Origin: Arthrobotrys musiformis | Taxonomy: Eukaryota; Ascomycota; Orbiliomycetes; Orbiliales; Orbiliaceae | Assembly (NCBI GenBank): GCA_036971715.1 | Contig: JAVHJL010000006.1 | Coordinates: 1,178,001 to 1,242,000 of the forward strand | Reading direction: 5' to 3' | DNA: 64,000 nt | Shown: in pieces, positions 1 to 11,286 of the stretch | Layout of the letters: each line of letters starts with the position of its first letter | How positions within the stretch are numbered: the stretch's first letter is position 1 | Position numbers and translations under genes: made by a program | The notes under the pieces: model-generated | Database searches by the model: none | Seen by the model: the letters and a program-made list of their open reading frames with translations, nothing else | What the model was told of the DNA's origin: nothing

Positions 1-285
1 AAATTCACAATGATCTGGACGTTTATCGGCACGATTCTCGAAAGCATCATCGCAATGTATCTTTTTGGACTGCTGTGGTATCAATGGGAGTTGAGCTTTA
101 AGATCGCCACGCCGATTTTACATGTTGCATTTTCGGCTGCGCAGTTGCATGGATCAAATATTTTCAGGAAGATGATGATTCGGGAGAAGGAAAGAATGAT
201 GAAGAGCGCTAGCGCCGATACGGTTTGTGGTGAATTGGAAAAATGCGGTTACTCCGTCGGTTTGGCTGTTTCAGCGGAGGTCTAG
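1..285 (+). CDS. 3' end of a membrane protein, partial
   Basis: The window opens inside an open frame that runs from its first base to a TAG at 283-285. The visible C-terminal portion has a strongly hydrophobic segment of about 20 residues (Ile/Phe/Leu/Tyr-rich) near the start. A less hydrophobic stretch follows, then a basic cluster (RKMMIREKERMMK) that would lie on the cytoplasmic side. The Met at position 10 need not be the start, because the frame is still open upstream. This looks like the last exon of a gene starting outside the window. The family is not recognisable from this fragment. Confidence 0.5.
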   Translation, partial: KFTMIWTFIGTILESIIAMYLFGLLWYQWELSFKIATPILHVAFSAAQLHGSNIFRKMMIREKERMMKSASADTVCGELEKCGYSVGLAVSAEV

Positions 286-611
286 ATATCGAAATATTTG
301 TATATATATGTCTTTTTCGTCATTTTATTCTGCGGGCATGGCGTTATACGGGGTGTACTCTTGTGGCAACAGAACTGTATACGTAATATATATATTCAAC
401 ATGTAGATTATTAATGTGTTGAAATCGATAGGTTCCTAAAATCGACCTAGAGATATATTATATTGTTATGATAGGAAATAGAGTGTTTCGATCCGAGCCT
501 TGTATACATGTAGCGTGCATGCGTACTAACTTCTGCTTTGGTCAAATAAAATCAAATATATTAATATCCTCGTTTCTAGCTTTCGCGAGGCCATATTCTT
601 TCACAGATTGA
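286..611. other. Intergenic, convergent 3' ends
   Basis: AT-rich sequence between two converging genes. It contains several TATATA-like tracts and an AATAAAATC stretch at about 546-554 that could serve in 3'-end formation. No open frame with coding character was seen. Confidence 0.5.
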
Positions 612-1514
612 TCAGCTACTTTTGTACGAATCAGCAACCTCGCTGCCGACGCGATTAAACTGACACAAATTCATCTCATTCGCATCGTCCTGCCCCGTCT
701 GGCACCCAGTCCATAAAACTTTCAACCTATCGAAAGAACTAAGATGGCCGGGAACCGACGTCGGAATGCCCTCCGGAAAATTGGCGCTGTTGGTAAAAAT
801 GGCATGCGACCTGAATGTCTGTGGTATTCCTGTGATCTCAATATTAACGGGGTGGATATACGCAGGATAAACGAACCCGGGGAGCCGAAATCTTTCGTCT
901 TCGGCATGGGGGAAATGCTCTAGAGGTATCCACATGTCCGCTAAACTAGTATCTGGGAGCTCAGCCGTGACCGTGTCGTTCCTGACCATCCGGGCTTCAA
1001 CTACCTTGACTCGAATAGAGGGGCCTGGGAGAGGAGTTATCACACTCCGTCGGGGTCGCGAGTCTAGCAAAGATAATGTTGGCAGTAATCGCTCTCTTTC
1101 ATCGGCGAGATATTTTTCGGCCTCAACCGATCCAGGACCGACCTCAACGGATGAGGGCCGCGGCGGAGTGATTTCTCCCCCACGTTTCATCCGTACTCTT
1201 GCTCCTATAACGTTAAAGTCTGCGTTCATGATAAATTTGTAGGATTCCCATTCTCGAGCGATACGGGCCTCTTCTTCTTCTTTGGTCTCTTCTGGTATAC
1301 ATTCGCGACTTCTGTTTGCGATCGGAATATAGCTACTATAGACAGGCGATTGGGGTTTATTAGCTTAATTCGATCGGAGGAGGGATACTAAGGGCGGTCA
1401 AACGTACCTACGACTGACTTCGTCGAACCAGTTCGCGAAATTTTCGGAAGTGGCTAACGTCACAGTCCTAGATCCCTCCGCCCGCCAGTTTTCCGGTATA
1501 GTTTGTCCCTGCAT
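612..1514 (-). CDS. Hypothetical protein, two exons, about 276 aa
   Basis: Predicted exons on the minus strand are 1514-1408 and 1335-612. They are separated by a 72-nt intron with a GTACGT donor and a CTATAG acceptor. Splicing joins the frames exactly (phase 2). The start is ATG at 1514, followed by MQGQTIPENWRAEG. The protein is hydrophilic and has no signal peptide or membrane segment. It has an acidic/basic patch near residue 50 (PEETKEEEEARIAREWE) and proline-rich stretches. The open frame alone begins at an internal Met (1229), but the upstream exon is well supported by splice signals and continuous frame. Family not recognised. Confidence 0.6.
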
Positions 1515-2042
1515 TGGTATTCCAATTTGAGGAACAACAAATTAAATTTCAATAGTATCGCTATAAGCTTCCCTGTTATGAAGATGGTATCGCTGCGAGG
1601 TGCATATCTTGTGTTCGCGAAGGTCTTAATCCGTAGATGCGCGCAAGTATTTATATAAGTAGCGATGTTTGTATGCTGGCCTAGAATACTAATTTTATTT
1701 CTAACTCAAATCTTCTTGTCAATCAAGTGTTTGATCGTCGTCTGTGGTACTGTGCTGTTGCTTTTACTCTTCTTGCTGAGGTATTTATAAGATTTAAGTT
1801 TTGCCAAGGCATTGCTAGTTATATACCCTTACGAGGTAGAGAAGAGTGTCCCTTATGCCTAAACTACTACCATTATTCAAACTTTGCCCAATTGCTCACA
1901 CATAGCTTATAATTTGATTCTAACCACCAAACCAACTCCATATCCGGTGGCCTTTCCCTTCTCGTAGGAATGTCTGCAGCGGTCCCGTTCCTAAACTACC
2001 GGTCCGACGAGAATCGTGTATTCCATAGCCGGAGCCTAAAAG
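1515..2042. other. Intergenic, promoter side of the 1514 gene
   Basis: About 530 nt between two minus-strand genes. A short frame at 1727-1912 on the plus strand has no recognisable domain and is probably spurious. No repeat or RNA gene was seen. Confidence 0.4.
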
Positions 2043-2563
2043 TTACTCTGACTCCGAAGATACGAAAGAATCTGCATCTGATTCGTCGTCTTCTGATCGT
2101 TCCTGTTCAAGTACCACCTCCGAACTCTGTGTTTCTCGCCTAAGAGGGACGGGCAGGGCATCTTTATTTTCGATCAGGTCCTCCGGCGAATAATCATATT
2201 TGAAACCTTCCGCGTCCGGTGAACCAAAGTTGACTGAAATCTCTAGGCCAACCAAACCGTTGTTGATGCTAACTGCTGGGTATAATTGGCCTTTAACGTC
2301 TCGGGAAGCAACGCCTAGGGGTTCGGGTACCGGGTTAGTGGAAAATGTATATTTTTGGAAGTCATGAGCCTTTTGGAGCCGGTGCTTACCTAGGAATACC
2401 CCATTCACAGTGAAAAATGCGACCCTTTGCCGTAGGCTGACCCCACAGCCGACGACATCGCCGATACCAAAAGTTTGAATATACTCCCCAATTCTGTTGC
2501 GCATTGTATAAGACTTTCCGTCGTCGCTGTGAATTCCCCATGAGCGATGATACCACCCCAGAA
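2043..2563 (-). pseudogene. SPRY-domain protein, N-terminally truncated
   Basis: The minus-strand frame encodes the C-terminal half of a SPRY domain. It reads LLGWYHRSWGIHSDDG, then GDVVGCGVSLRQRVAFFTVNG, then LYPAVSI and ISVNFG. These are the canonical SPRY blocks (GWxxxSWGxHxDDG, GDVIGCG, FFTKNG). A region of about 33 residues is inserted between FLG and the VKGQLYP block. An acidic Ser/Glu-rich tail follows. The frame is coding upstream of the nominal Met at 2504, back to about 2563, where an in-frame TGA lies a few codons further. At that point the sequence switches to a subtilisin fragment on the other strand. The first SPRY strands and any N-terminal domains are absent, so the gene is probably a broken remnant. 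Confidence 0.6.
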
Positions 2564-3299
2564 GTGCGGAGTGGATATCATTTCAATGAGCTGGACTATT
2601 GATAATTATTTTGAAGCCGAACCAACTACCTCAACCTCCGAACATGCCGACAATCCAGCCGCTGAGAATTCGAACCCACTTCAAGATCTCAAAGCAGCCT
2701 TGGACGAAGCTGGTAACGCAGGTATTTTGATGTTTGGCGCTGCTAGTGATCAAGGGAGCGCTTCGAAAACCTGTTATCCGGTAAACCACGACAAGTGTAT
2801 CGGTATAGGTGCTGCCACAGAGACAGGAAATATTCTCACATGGGTACACTACGCACAAGTAAAATTCACTTGTCCTGGAGATAGGATACCTTTTAAAAGA
2901 GGAGACGGCACGGCAACAACGTATCACAATGGGAGCTCATTCGCAACTGCTATCGCATCGGGGCTTGCCGGCGTTATACTGTACTGCGATCGGCTCGTAT
3001 ATGGAAATGAAAATACACGGCTGAAATCAAAAGTGGGGATGTCGGGTGCGTTCCTCCATATGGTTGGGACCGGTGACAAGAATTCAAAGTTCCCCCGTGC
3101 CGACGAACTCTTCGACTTCCCAAAGTCGGATACTGAGAAATGGAAGTTTCTTACCCAAGAAGAGGCGGAGGAAGAGAGTAAGGACCAAGGCAAAAAGGTT
3201 GAACCGGGTTTGAACCCCGCCGCCCGCAGGAGCATAGGCGAACTCCTCGACATGTTGAAGGTTAGTTCCCGATTCCTACGTCTAGTTCAAATTCACTGA
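2547..3299 (+). pseudogene. Subtilisin-like (S8) protease, N-terminally truncated
   Basis: The frame begins directly in the core of a peptidase S8 domain: CGVDIISMSW, then GILMFGAASDQG, then a CIGIGAAT block, then the serine nucleophile motif GSSFATAIASG. The blocks carrying the catalytic Asp and His, which normally precede this region, are missing. An in-frame TGA lies two codons upstream of the ATG at 2547. The stop at 3297-3299 may lie in an intron, because AAG|GTTAGT at 3260/3261 is a good donor; a downstream exon is possible but was not identified. Without Asp and His the encoded product could not be an active protease. It is fused head to head to the SPRY fragment. Confidence 0.65.
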
Positions 3300-3842
3300 A
3301 TTGAAATTACTGAAAAAAACCGCCCATCCCCATTTATAGAAGCCTATACGCAATAATTTTGAGCACCAATAAGCGGCTTGCCTTGTACCGAGACCTGGAA
3401 GATAAATACCGACATATATGTACATCAAGATATTCCGAAGTATTTGGTAACTCAAATGCACCTCCGGCGTTACCTCCTTCTGTGGCGTCTGTGAACGTAG
3501 GATTAAATAAACCATGCTACTGATTCCAATTTCTTCACATCTACAAACACGGCTAGGTATCCAAGTTCCATGCTGAACAAGCATTTTTGATATATGGTGA
3601 CTTTTTTATATACCAGATTTCATAGCTCTAATTATCGACAATAATACATTCTATAGTTCTTTTGTTGATATATACATACTTTGAGTTTCCTCGACAGTAC
3701 TTGCGTGGAACAATCGAAACACAGCAGCGCACCGAGATTTTCAAAAAAAGGGGATAAAAAAAAAAGGCAACGTCGTAGCACAAATACCCTGTATTAGAGA
3801 AATGAAAAGTATTAAAAATTTGAAATAATTTTGTTAAAAGCG
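3300..3842. other. Intergenic, A-rich
   Basis: AT-rich stretch with A-runs around 3746-3770, between the protease fragment and the convergent deacetylase gene. It may contain the end of the protease transcript. No other coding signal. Confidence 0.4.
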
Positions 3843-6576
3843 TTATAGCCCGCCAATGGAAAGTGGTGTGCTAAGAGTGAGCGTAACGGGCTGTCCGTTC
3901 AACTTCACCCAAACGGTGGGTAGATCATTTCCAATCTTCTCGATACGAATATTGCTTCCGGTCTCCTTAACCCCACCTGGGACCGTGACCGCAATTTCAA
4001 CGCCACAAGTGTTATTAGGTGTCGAAACCGTAACACTGACGACTTTGCCCTGGCTAATACCCTGGCTGACCTGTGCGTAGCAAAGATCGCGTTGGTAGCG
4101 GTTCTTGAAGGCCGTGGCTATGTCGTCGTGTTTGTAGGTTAGTATAGGCCAGGTTACCAGACGTTGGAATTCAGCGATCTGGGTTTCTGTCCACATTTGG
4201 AGGAGGGAAAATTTCTTTGTGTTAGAGGTTCCTGGGATGGTGACTGAGTTGGTGATGTTGGTTCTCATGTTGGCTTGGTGGAACATGTAAGGGTCTATAA
4301 GTGGTTAGTTTTTATGCTTCGGTTCAAGGAGGGATTGGGGCTTACCATGCATCAAGTTGAGCAAGGAGTTGATGGTGGTCTCTTTCTCAATTGCGAGGAG
4401 GTCGTTGATGTCTCCCTTGGCCGTGGATGTACCAACCCACTCTGCGACGGTACAATCCGAGGTATCACTACGGATTTGTTAGCACTTAATTCCGTCATCT
4501 GTATTCTCACAATCGATTTGTCACATACCAATTGAAATAGATTCTAGTAGCAAACCGAGGAGTGATTTGGAAGCCGTCGTAACCATTGTTGGCGACAGTG
4601 GTGTACAGGGGCCAATAAACACTATTCTGGTTTCGCAATGGCGGTCGGGTATTATCACCAACCGCGTTCCAGACCCCATTATCCTTCATGGCTTGCAAAG
4701 CGTCTCCATTGTGCATACCAGTGATGGCTGGAGGGATGATACCACCCAAACTGATCTGAGTATTGACATCAAGACCGGTCTTCTTGAAGTACCGCAGATT
4801 CCAGTTAATTTCACGGTAGGTATCATTATAAGTCGCATTATTCAAGCTCAAGTGAGTGAATGTATGGCTGACAAAGTAGTACGCGGTCCGTGCGGGAACT
4901 GTAGTCCACAGCCATACAGAAAGAGGATCAAGATTGAGGCATGTGGCGGTGTAAAGGGAAAAGTCGACAATATCGCTTGGCCAGCTGTCTGTGCCCGTCC
5001 CCAAAACCTTTTGGAACTCAAGAGGGGTAGTATCGGGATCGTTTGCGTACCAAATAGGATCCTCACAGGTTCCCGCAAGGGATGTCTTGAGTTGCATCAC
5101 ATCATAAGATTGAAGAAGGTTACCGTTTCCGTTCAAACCGAGCTCGACCATGTAATGGGAGCCCGGGTTTGTCGTCGCAAGGCGAGTATTAACGTCAGTT
5201 ACCCATTCTGCGTGGGCAACCATGTCTGTGACGGTGGTACGGTATGTGATTCCGGTATCCCAGGCTTCCGTGCCTAGAAGGACATCGTCAATCTGGGTAC
5301 CCAATAGAACACGTCTATAACCGTCATATAGACCGTGGGTCGCCCAGTGGATCCAAATGTGGTTCAGGTATGCACTTGTTGGACTCCAAGTTCCAAAACT
5401 GCAAAAGAACGCCATTTGAGACCTTCCATCTGGGAAAGTATTGATGACACCACCAACCGTAGTATCTGCATACTGCAAGTTGGGACCAAACTCAAGGAAA
5501 GCAGTAGTTTGGGTAAGGTTAGTATCAATAATTTTTGATGGAACGTGGTACAACCCGCTGAGGCTGAGAGGGACTGCGTTGAGCCCCGCAGAAGGGAATC
5601 GTGCATCCGCAACTTCTTTGATAACGGTGACGTTTTGGTCGTCCCCGGAATTACAACAGCCGCCGACAGCATCAGCACCAAACGCATAGCTTCCAGGCCA
5701 AATATTAAAGTGGACCATTCGAACGCCACAAGATACCTGGTAAGCATAAATTTGGTTCATTTGATCGGTTGTAAGAGCACTTCTCCAACCAGAATCACCA
5801 TAATCGTACGACAATTGCGAGTGCATGGCAATTATATTGTACTTGCAGGTGACCGTCCCGTCGCTGTTGTTTACCGTCAAAGCTGGGAGATCGATACCTT
5901 CTTTCGGAACTATGAAGGTATCCCATGCCATGCCATAGCCATCAAGCGGCTGCTCAGTGAGTGCGGCAGTCGAAGCATCTGGTGCTAAAATGAGTACGTT
6001 GTTCAGCAACGCGTACGTGGCAGAAGGTGCTGCGGCAGTGGAAGTCGAGCTGAGCGAAGAAGTATCCGCAGATGGAGCGGACGGCCCTGGTCCGACTGAT
6101 GAAGACAAAGGGTTTTGTACCTCAACCGAGGGAAGCGCGGTTGAGACTTCAGGGATAACTGAGGTTGAAATTATTGAGGCCACAGAAGACAAAACAGAAT
6201 CGATATTGATGGCTGAGGAAACTTGGACTGAGGAAGCAGCCTTAGACGAGCTTGCAGCGGCGCTCGAAGCAGCCTTGGATGAGCTCGCTGCAGCACTAGA
6301 AGCAGCCTTCGCAGTGGTGGAAGTGCTTTTGGCAGTGCTAGTCGTAGTAGAACGAACACTAGAGGCAGGAACAGTGGACTGAACACTAGATACCGAAGCT
6401 TTAGCAGTCGCCGAAGTGCTAACAATCTTTGACGTAGTACTAGTTATTTTAGCACTAGTCGTTGACGGGACCTTCGCAGTGGTTGTCGTCGAAGACTTCG
6501 AGCTTGTCTGGATTTGACTTTGGATAGCCAAAAGTTGGCTGTAAATCGACAGGAGGACCTCGAGAAGATTCGCCAT
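3843..6576 (-). CDS. agd3: Agd3-like polysaccharide deacetylase (CE18 type)
   Basis: Three exons predicted on the minus strand: 6576-4529, 4467-4346 and 4294-3843. Donors are GTATGT and GTAAGC, acceptors CGTAG and TTATAG. All phases join, giving about 873 residues. A Ser/Thr/Ala-rich segment occupies roughly residues 25-200, with 11-residue repeats of the KAASSAAASSS type at about 6226-6310. The catalytic part contains QIDDVLLGTE near residue 428, an Asp-Asp metal/catalytic motif, and HTFTHLSLNN near residue 570, the HxxxH metal motif of polysaccharide deacetylases. These match fungal Agd3, which partially N-deacetylates galactosaminogalactan so that it becomes cationic and adhesive. The N-terminus lacks a textbook signal peptide, so an unseen 5' exon is possible. 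The homology is my recognition, not a search result. Confidence 0.8.
6227..6310. repeat. Tandem repeat coding an Ala/Ser linker
   Basis: Roughly 33-nt units encode KAASSAAASSS two and a half times inside the low-complexity linker of the deacetylase gene. Units differ mostly at third codon positions, suggesting selection on the linker composition. Confidence 0.6.
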
Positions 6577-9067
6577 TTTGAAATATTAATGGGACTTCTT
6601 GGTTTCTTAGCGGAGTTTTCAAGTGACGCCGTCGAAATACGTTATAAAGAGTAAACTTCCCTTCAGAGCTTGGGCCGTGTGGTACAAGCCTGAAGGTGTA
6701 GGCGGAACCAATTCCAGGATTGAAGTAATAATTAATTTGGTCGATTTTAGAATAATACTGGCATAGAAATATTGAAGTGGCAATCCTTTCAAAGCCAATT
6801 ATGCCGGGTGTGTCCAACCTTTATAGCATCCTCATCGGAGCCAGTTTTTCGGAGGGAAGGAAGCTCGTACCGGGAGCACTTCTACTATAGAAAATTGGGC
6901 ATGAACTCAGCACAACAGCCGTTAGCGCTCCATGTTCCTCCGTCATGGCGAACCTTGTCCGCCAATGTTAGTATGATCGGCGAAAAGCCAATATCGATAT
7001 TGGGTTGTAGGAAGACAAGTTTCTCTCGCATTGCTTAATGGTGGTGGTTACTAGAACCCGCATATACCGGTCCGGACGGTCTTTCCTTCAAATGGCTGCA
7101 TTTCGACGGAAGTGGAAATATTCCCAGAGAATCAGCTTGCACATTAGGCCGGATGAGGAAGGGTAGTTAAAAGCCTATTTTCCCGAGTTCAACCTAACTT
7201 TAATCTCGAGAAGGCGAGCTATGGAAAGGTTTTTTGAGGCGTGCGTCGCAAAGAGTCTGGATTCTCGTTTGGGGTGAGCGGAAAGTTTGTTCCTGAGTCT
7301 ATATCTATATAACCGAGCTGTTGAGTTTTTGGTCCTCAAAGTTTTCGTTTCTTCCCCCAGCGATCTGGCCGATTGCTGAAAGTCCATAGAACATGGTCAG
7401 TGTATGGAGGTACAGGAGACTAAACACATCAAAGGAAGTGATTATTTGTCGTTACAAGCAGCGGAAACCAGATTTGCACATTTCGGTGAATGTATTGACA
7501 GGACGTTAATATTGGATAGTTTGAGAATCGTTTGATACATACGACGAAGAACCAAGTAGTATAAAGGCTTTTTTACAGTGGAGAGATATCCCTAAATAGA
7601 TTAATTCCTATCAGAGGATAAGCATGGCGTAGGGAATGGCAGGTTAATCCCACGTGGCGAGCGCCATGCAAACCGCATTCGTGCGAGTCGTGTCTGCATA
7701 TGAAGACGATATCGCTCAGGGCCTGGAGCCACCGGCATCCTTAAGAAGTGGGTACCCAATTAAGAGTTTTTCCGAGGTATACGTCCCTCTTCTCCCAGAG
7801 GAGAAAATCCGTATACGAAACATATGGCAGCTAACTTTTTCTTTGGCCCCTGGGATCGGATGTTGTGATCGATGATTCAGGTACTAAAGTCTGTCTGGTA
7901 CAAACCAAGACCCATATAGAAATTCAAAACGGGAGGCTCGAAATCTTAATGGTAAGGGGTTTTCAGCTAAAAATTGGTTTGTATGAGACGAAAAGGAGTC
8001 AGGATCAAATTGCAATTTGATCTCGACTCCCAAGGTCTTTTCCTGGCGAGAAAGGGGTGAAGGGGAGAATATATGACGGGGCCAACACGATGTGTTCTGT
8101 TGGAATTCCGTTCTCGGTAAGTGCCGGTAACACACGCAATTTCGGCCGATTTAAGCCTGAAGCAGACTGGTTGGGCTGGGCGCAGTTCATAAGCGGGTGC
8201 AATTTGGTGGGGACAAGAAAATTCAAGGCAATCAAGCTTCCGGCCAAGTCGCTGACATTTTCTTGGGCTGAGGGATGACAGGGGCTTCGAAATCAGAAAT
8301 AGAAATAGCGGTCGATGTCACCCTCACTTTCGCTCGTATGGTCATTATCGATAAGAATGGCACCCGTTCGTTCGCTCTAGTGGTCCAAGTCAAATCCAGA
8401 TAATACTGTAGTGAAACCCGTAAACCGTCAGTCAGCCGGGTACCTCCACTCAGTTCTACTTGTTCCTGGCTAAAGCGAGACATTGCATACGCAAGCCAGC
8501 AATTTAAAGAGTATTAGTACGAAGAAAAAGACGGAAACAAGGAACGAAGGTCCTGTACCCCATACATTCCCACTCAAGTACGACCGTACGTACCCAGATA
8601 CTTCTTAGCTCGCGCTCTCATTTGTCTCCCGGCTGCGTCGGCATTTATTTCGTTTTGCGCTGCACTTACCCAAGTTCATACTTGCTTGCAATTGGGGACA
8701 GGAAAAGACCGAACATGGCGGACAATAATAACAGCCCGGCTAGGCCAGGCCAGAACATCAACTGATACCAACATGAGCCCGTACACTCATATGGAGGTAC
8801 AGACACTAAGGTAAGTACATACAAGGAAAGGTACAGTACAGAGTACTTGGACTCGCTATTAGGCCGGCATGCCCACAACGACGGAGTGGGAATCCCCCCT
8901 GTCCATGGGGATTGAATTCCTGGGCCGATCAACGGCTGGCAACCATTCCGTTTTAGACATCGACCGCCAATTAATTCGTGCATTATTCTTCTGGATTGAT
9001 ATTTATAGCGTCGTCGCGCGTTACTTGGACCGCAACCCGGTTGCCTTCGTTTCTCCTTTAAAAGGCT

Positions 9068-9074
9068 GACGTCG
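9068..9074. promoter_or_regulatory. TGACGTC (CRE/bZIP-like) element
   Basis: Seven-base core of the ATF/CREB site, about 270 nt upstream of the GH72 start codon. In fungi such sites are bound by stress-related bZIP proteins. A single short match can occur by chance. Confidence 0.3.
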
Positions 9075-9120
9075 CGCCGGTGATAAATAAAACAATTAAT
9101 CTGCAGTCAACCAGCTCCTG

Positions 9121-9199
9121 TCCTTTCCTTTCCTTTCCTCTCCTTCCCCTCTCTCTTCCCTTCTTTATCCTTTCTTTCATCCTTTCTTTTCCCTTTCTT
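9121..9199 (+). promoter_or_regulatory. Pyrimidine (CT) tract in the GH72 promoter
   Basis: Nearly uninterrupted C/T run with repeated TTTCC units, ending about 140 nt before the ATG at 9342. CT-rich stretches just upstream of the transcription start are characteristic of highly expressed genes of filamentous fungi. Confidence 0.5.
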
Positions 9200-9341
9200 A
9201 TATATTCACACCAATTAATCCTTTAATTACCCCCTCGCAACAATACAGTAATATTGCCAAGAATACTAAGAACCCACTCGCGATTAATATAACCATTCGT
9301 ATCTCGCTATCCGTTGTGCTATCGATATCGATTGAATCACC

Positions 9342-11286
9342 ATGATCAATCTCCGGGGTAAAGTGGGTGGGCTTCTTGCGGCTCTGCTCACCTCAAGCCT
9401 TGGCCTGGTCGATGCAATCGCCCCTCTAACGATCAAAGGCAATAAATTCTTCAATTCCGAGACGGGAGTGCAGTTCTACATCAAAGGTACGCATTTTCGA
9501 GAATAGTCCTTCAAAGGCTTGGCTTCGACCCCGCCGAAGTTGTTTAATAATCGAACACATCGGATGCGAGGATCCGGATGGGCCTGGGATGAGTAGTAGT
9601 ATACGAGGCTGACAATACAACAACAACACTATGACGACACATATGAATAGGTGTTGCATACCAATTGCGTGCCCGAACCGTAAGTTAGACTCAAAAATAT
9701 GAAATTCCAGGGCATTTTTTATGTGCGTGCCGGTCGAGGGAATGCGGGTTTAACATTTCGAATAGGATCCTTTGGTGGACAAGGACCAATGCCAACTTGA
9801 TGCGACCTTGATGAAGGAACTCGGAGTGAACACAATTCGAGTGTACCAAACCGACGCCTCTGCCAACCATGACGACTGCATGAAAATCTTCGCTGACGCA
9901 GGAATATACCTCTTTGTTGACCTCGCCAACTACGAGACTGGTATAAACGAGGATAATCCGTACTGGAGCCAAGATCAACTGTCTGCATTTGCTGCGACCC
10001 TGGATGCATTCGCCAACTACGAGAACACTGTTGGTTTCTGGATCGGAAATGAAGTCATCACCAAGGGTAGGATACATCGTATTGAGTTCCATTTTTAAAA
10101 AACGGCAATGGTACTGATTCCTGGGGCATTTGCAGCTTCTGGAGAACGAGCGGTGTACTTTATTGCCGCTGCTGTCGCTGATATCAAGAGTCACATCCAA
10201 AACAAAAAATATGACCACTCAGTCTATATCGGCTACGCATCCACTGACAATGCTGACACACGGTATGTAAAGAGCGTTTTCTCGATCGGTGATATCACCA
10301 TCACTAACTGTAATAGTCCGTATGTTCAAAACTACTTGGCATGCAACCACGAAGGCTTCACCGACAGAGACTCCTCGATTGATTTCTACGGTGTCAACGC
10401 CTACGAATGGTGCAATCCAACGGATACTTTCCAAACCAGTGGTTACTCTCGTCTGACCGGTTATCTTTCTGATGCTCAATATGATATTCCAGCCTTCCTC
10501 AGCGAAGACGGATGCAATACAAGCCCTCCAAGACTCTTCGAGGATATGTTCTCCGTTTTCAGTTCTAACATGACTGATGTAAGTTTCACCGTAATGGCTT
10601 TAGAAGAGGATAGACATCTAAAACGGTGTTGTGTAGTGGTGGTCTGGAGCTATTGTCTACGAATGGATCAACGAGAGCAACAAATACGGACTAGTCACTT
10701 ATGGAACAGTCAAAAACACCGCCACAGCTATCGGTGGCGATCCATATGAGAGGTAACTCGAAACGAACCGCTGGCTTTGAAGTTGTATGGTCTAACCGCG
10801 GGCCTGATAGATCCGGTACACCAACTCCAGTTTCCCCAGATTTTAACAACTTGAAAACCGTTTGGGCTAGTGTCAGCCCTACGAGCCTTACCATGAGCGC
10901 GTACGTAGGACTTTCTGTCAACAATGCTTTGCAGGTGCTGATACAAGAAAACTAGGTATACTCCAACCAACACTCAGGTTGATTGCCCAGCTAGCGCTGC
11001 GAGCGCCTGGACAATCGACCCGAGTGCCAGCATCCCAACCCTCGGAGATATCGCAACATCCCTACCTGCGTCTACTAGTACTGGTTTGTCCCCTTCGCGC
11101 GCTCCCTCCACTTCCATCCCTTCCGCAACTTTTACGAGTATTTCAACCCCTTCGAGTCCAACGAGTTCTAATTCGGAAATTTCAGCGACTTCAACATCAA
11201 AACCGAACTCTGCTAGTTCGGTACAGATTTCTGCATGGCCTATTGCCATTGTCATGATCATCACGACGTTTATAAGCATGTACTGA
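9342..11286 (+). CDS. GPI-anchored beta-1,3-glucanosyltransferase (GH72)
   Basis: Eight exons predicted: 9342-9486, 9651-9679, 9766-10066, 10136-10262, 10317-10578, 10637-10752, 10811-10900 and 10956-11286, all phases consistent (466 aa). A signal peptide covers about residues 1-25. The GH72 catalytic domain follows, with GVAYQ, LGVNTIRVYQ, DLANY, the acid/base Glu in GNEV (E154) and the nucleophile Glu in LSEDGC (E264). A Ser/Thr-rich stretch and a hydrophobic C-terminal segment (WPIAIVMIITTFI) indicate a GPI-anchor signal. The family cuts and re-ligates wall beta-1,3-glucan on the outer plasma membrane (Gas/Gel/Phr). There is no Cys-rich CBM43 module, as in the shorter family members. The nucleophile motif has Asp where the family usually has Tyr (SEYGC). 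Confidence 0.88.

Larger units (their letters stand above)
6577..9341. other. 2.8-kb divergent intergenic region
   Basis: Separates the Agd3-like gene (minus) from the GH72 gene (plus), so it should hold both promoters. It contains a TGACGTC element, TTTAAAAGG at 9057-9065 and a long pyrimidine tract near the GH72 start. Several short frames exist (for example 8057-8278 and 8666-8983), but none shows a recognisable domain or consistent splice signals. Confidence 0.5.

Noticed and set aside
4567..5277. 236-codon plus-strand frame antisense to the deacetylase gene
   Set aside because: The minus strand encodes conserved CE18 motifs across the same bases; the plus frame has no recognisable domain.
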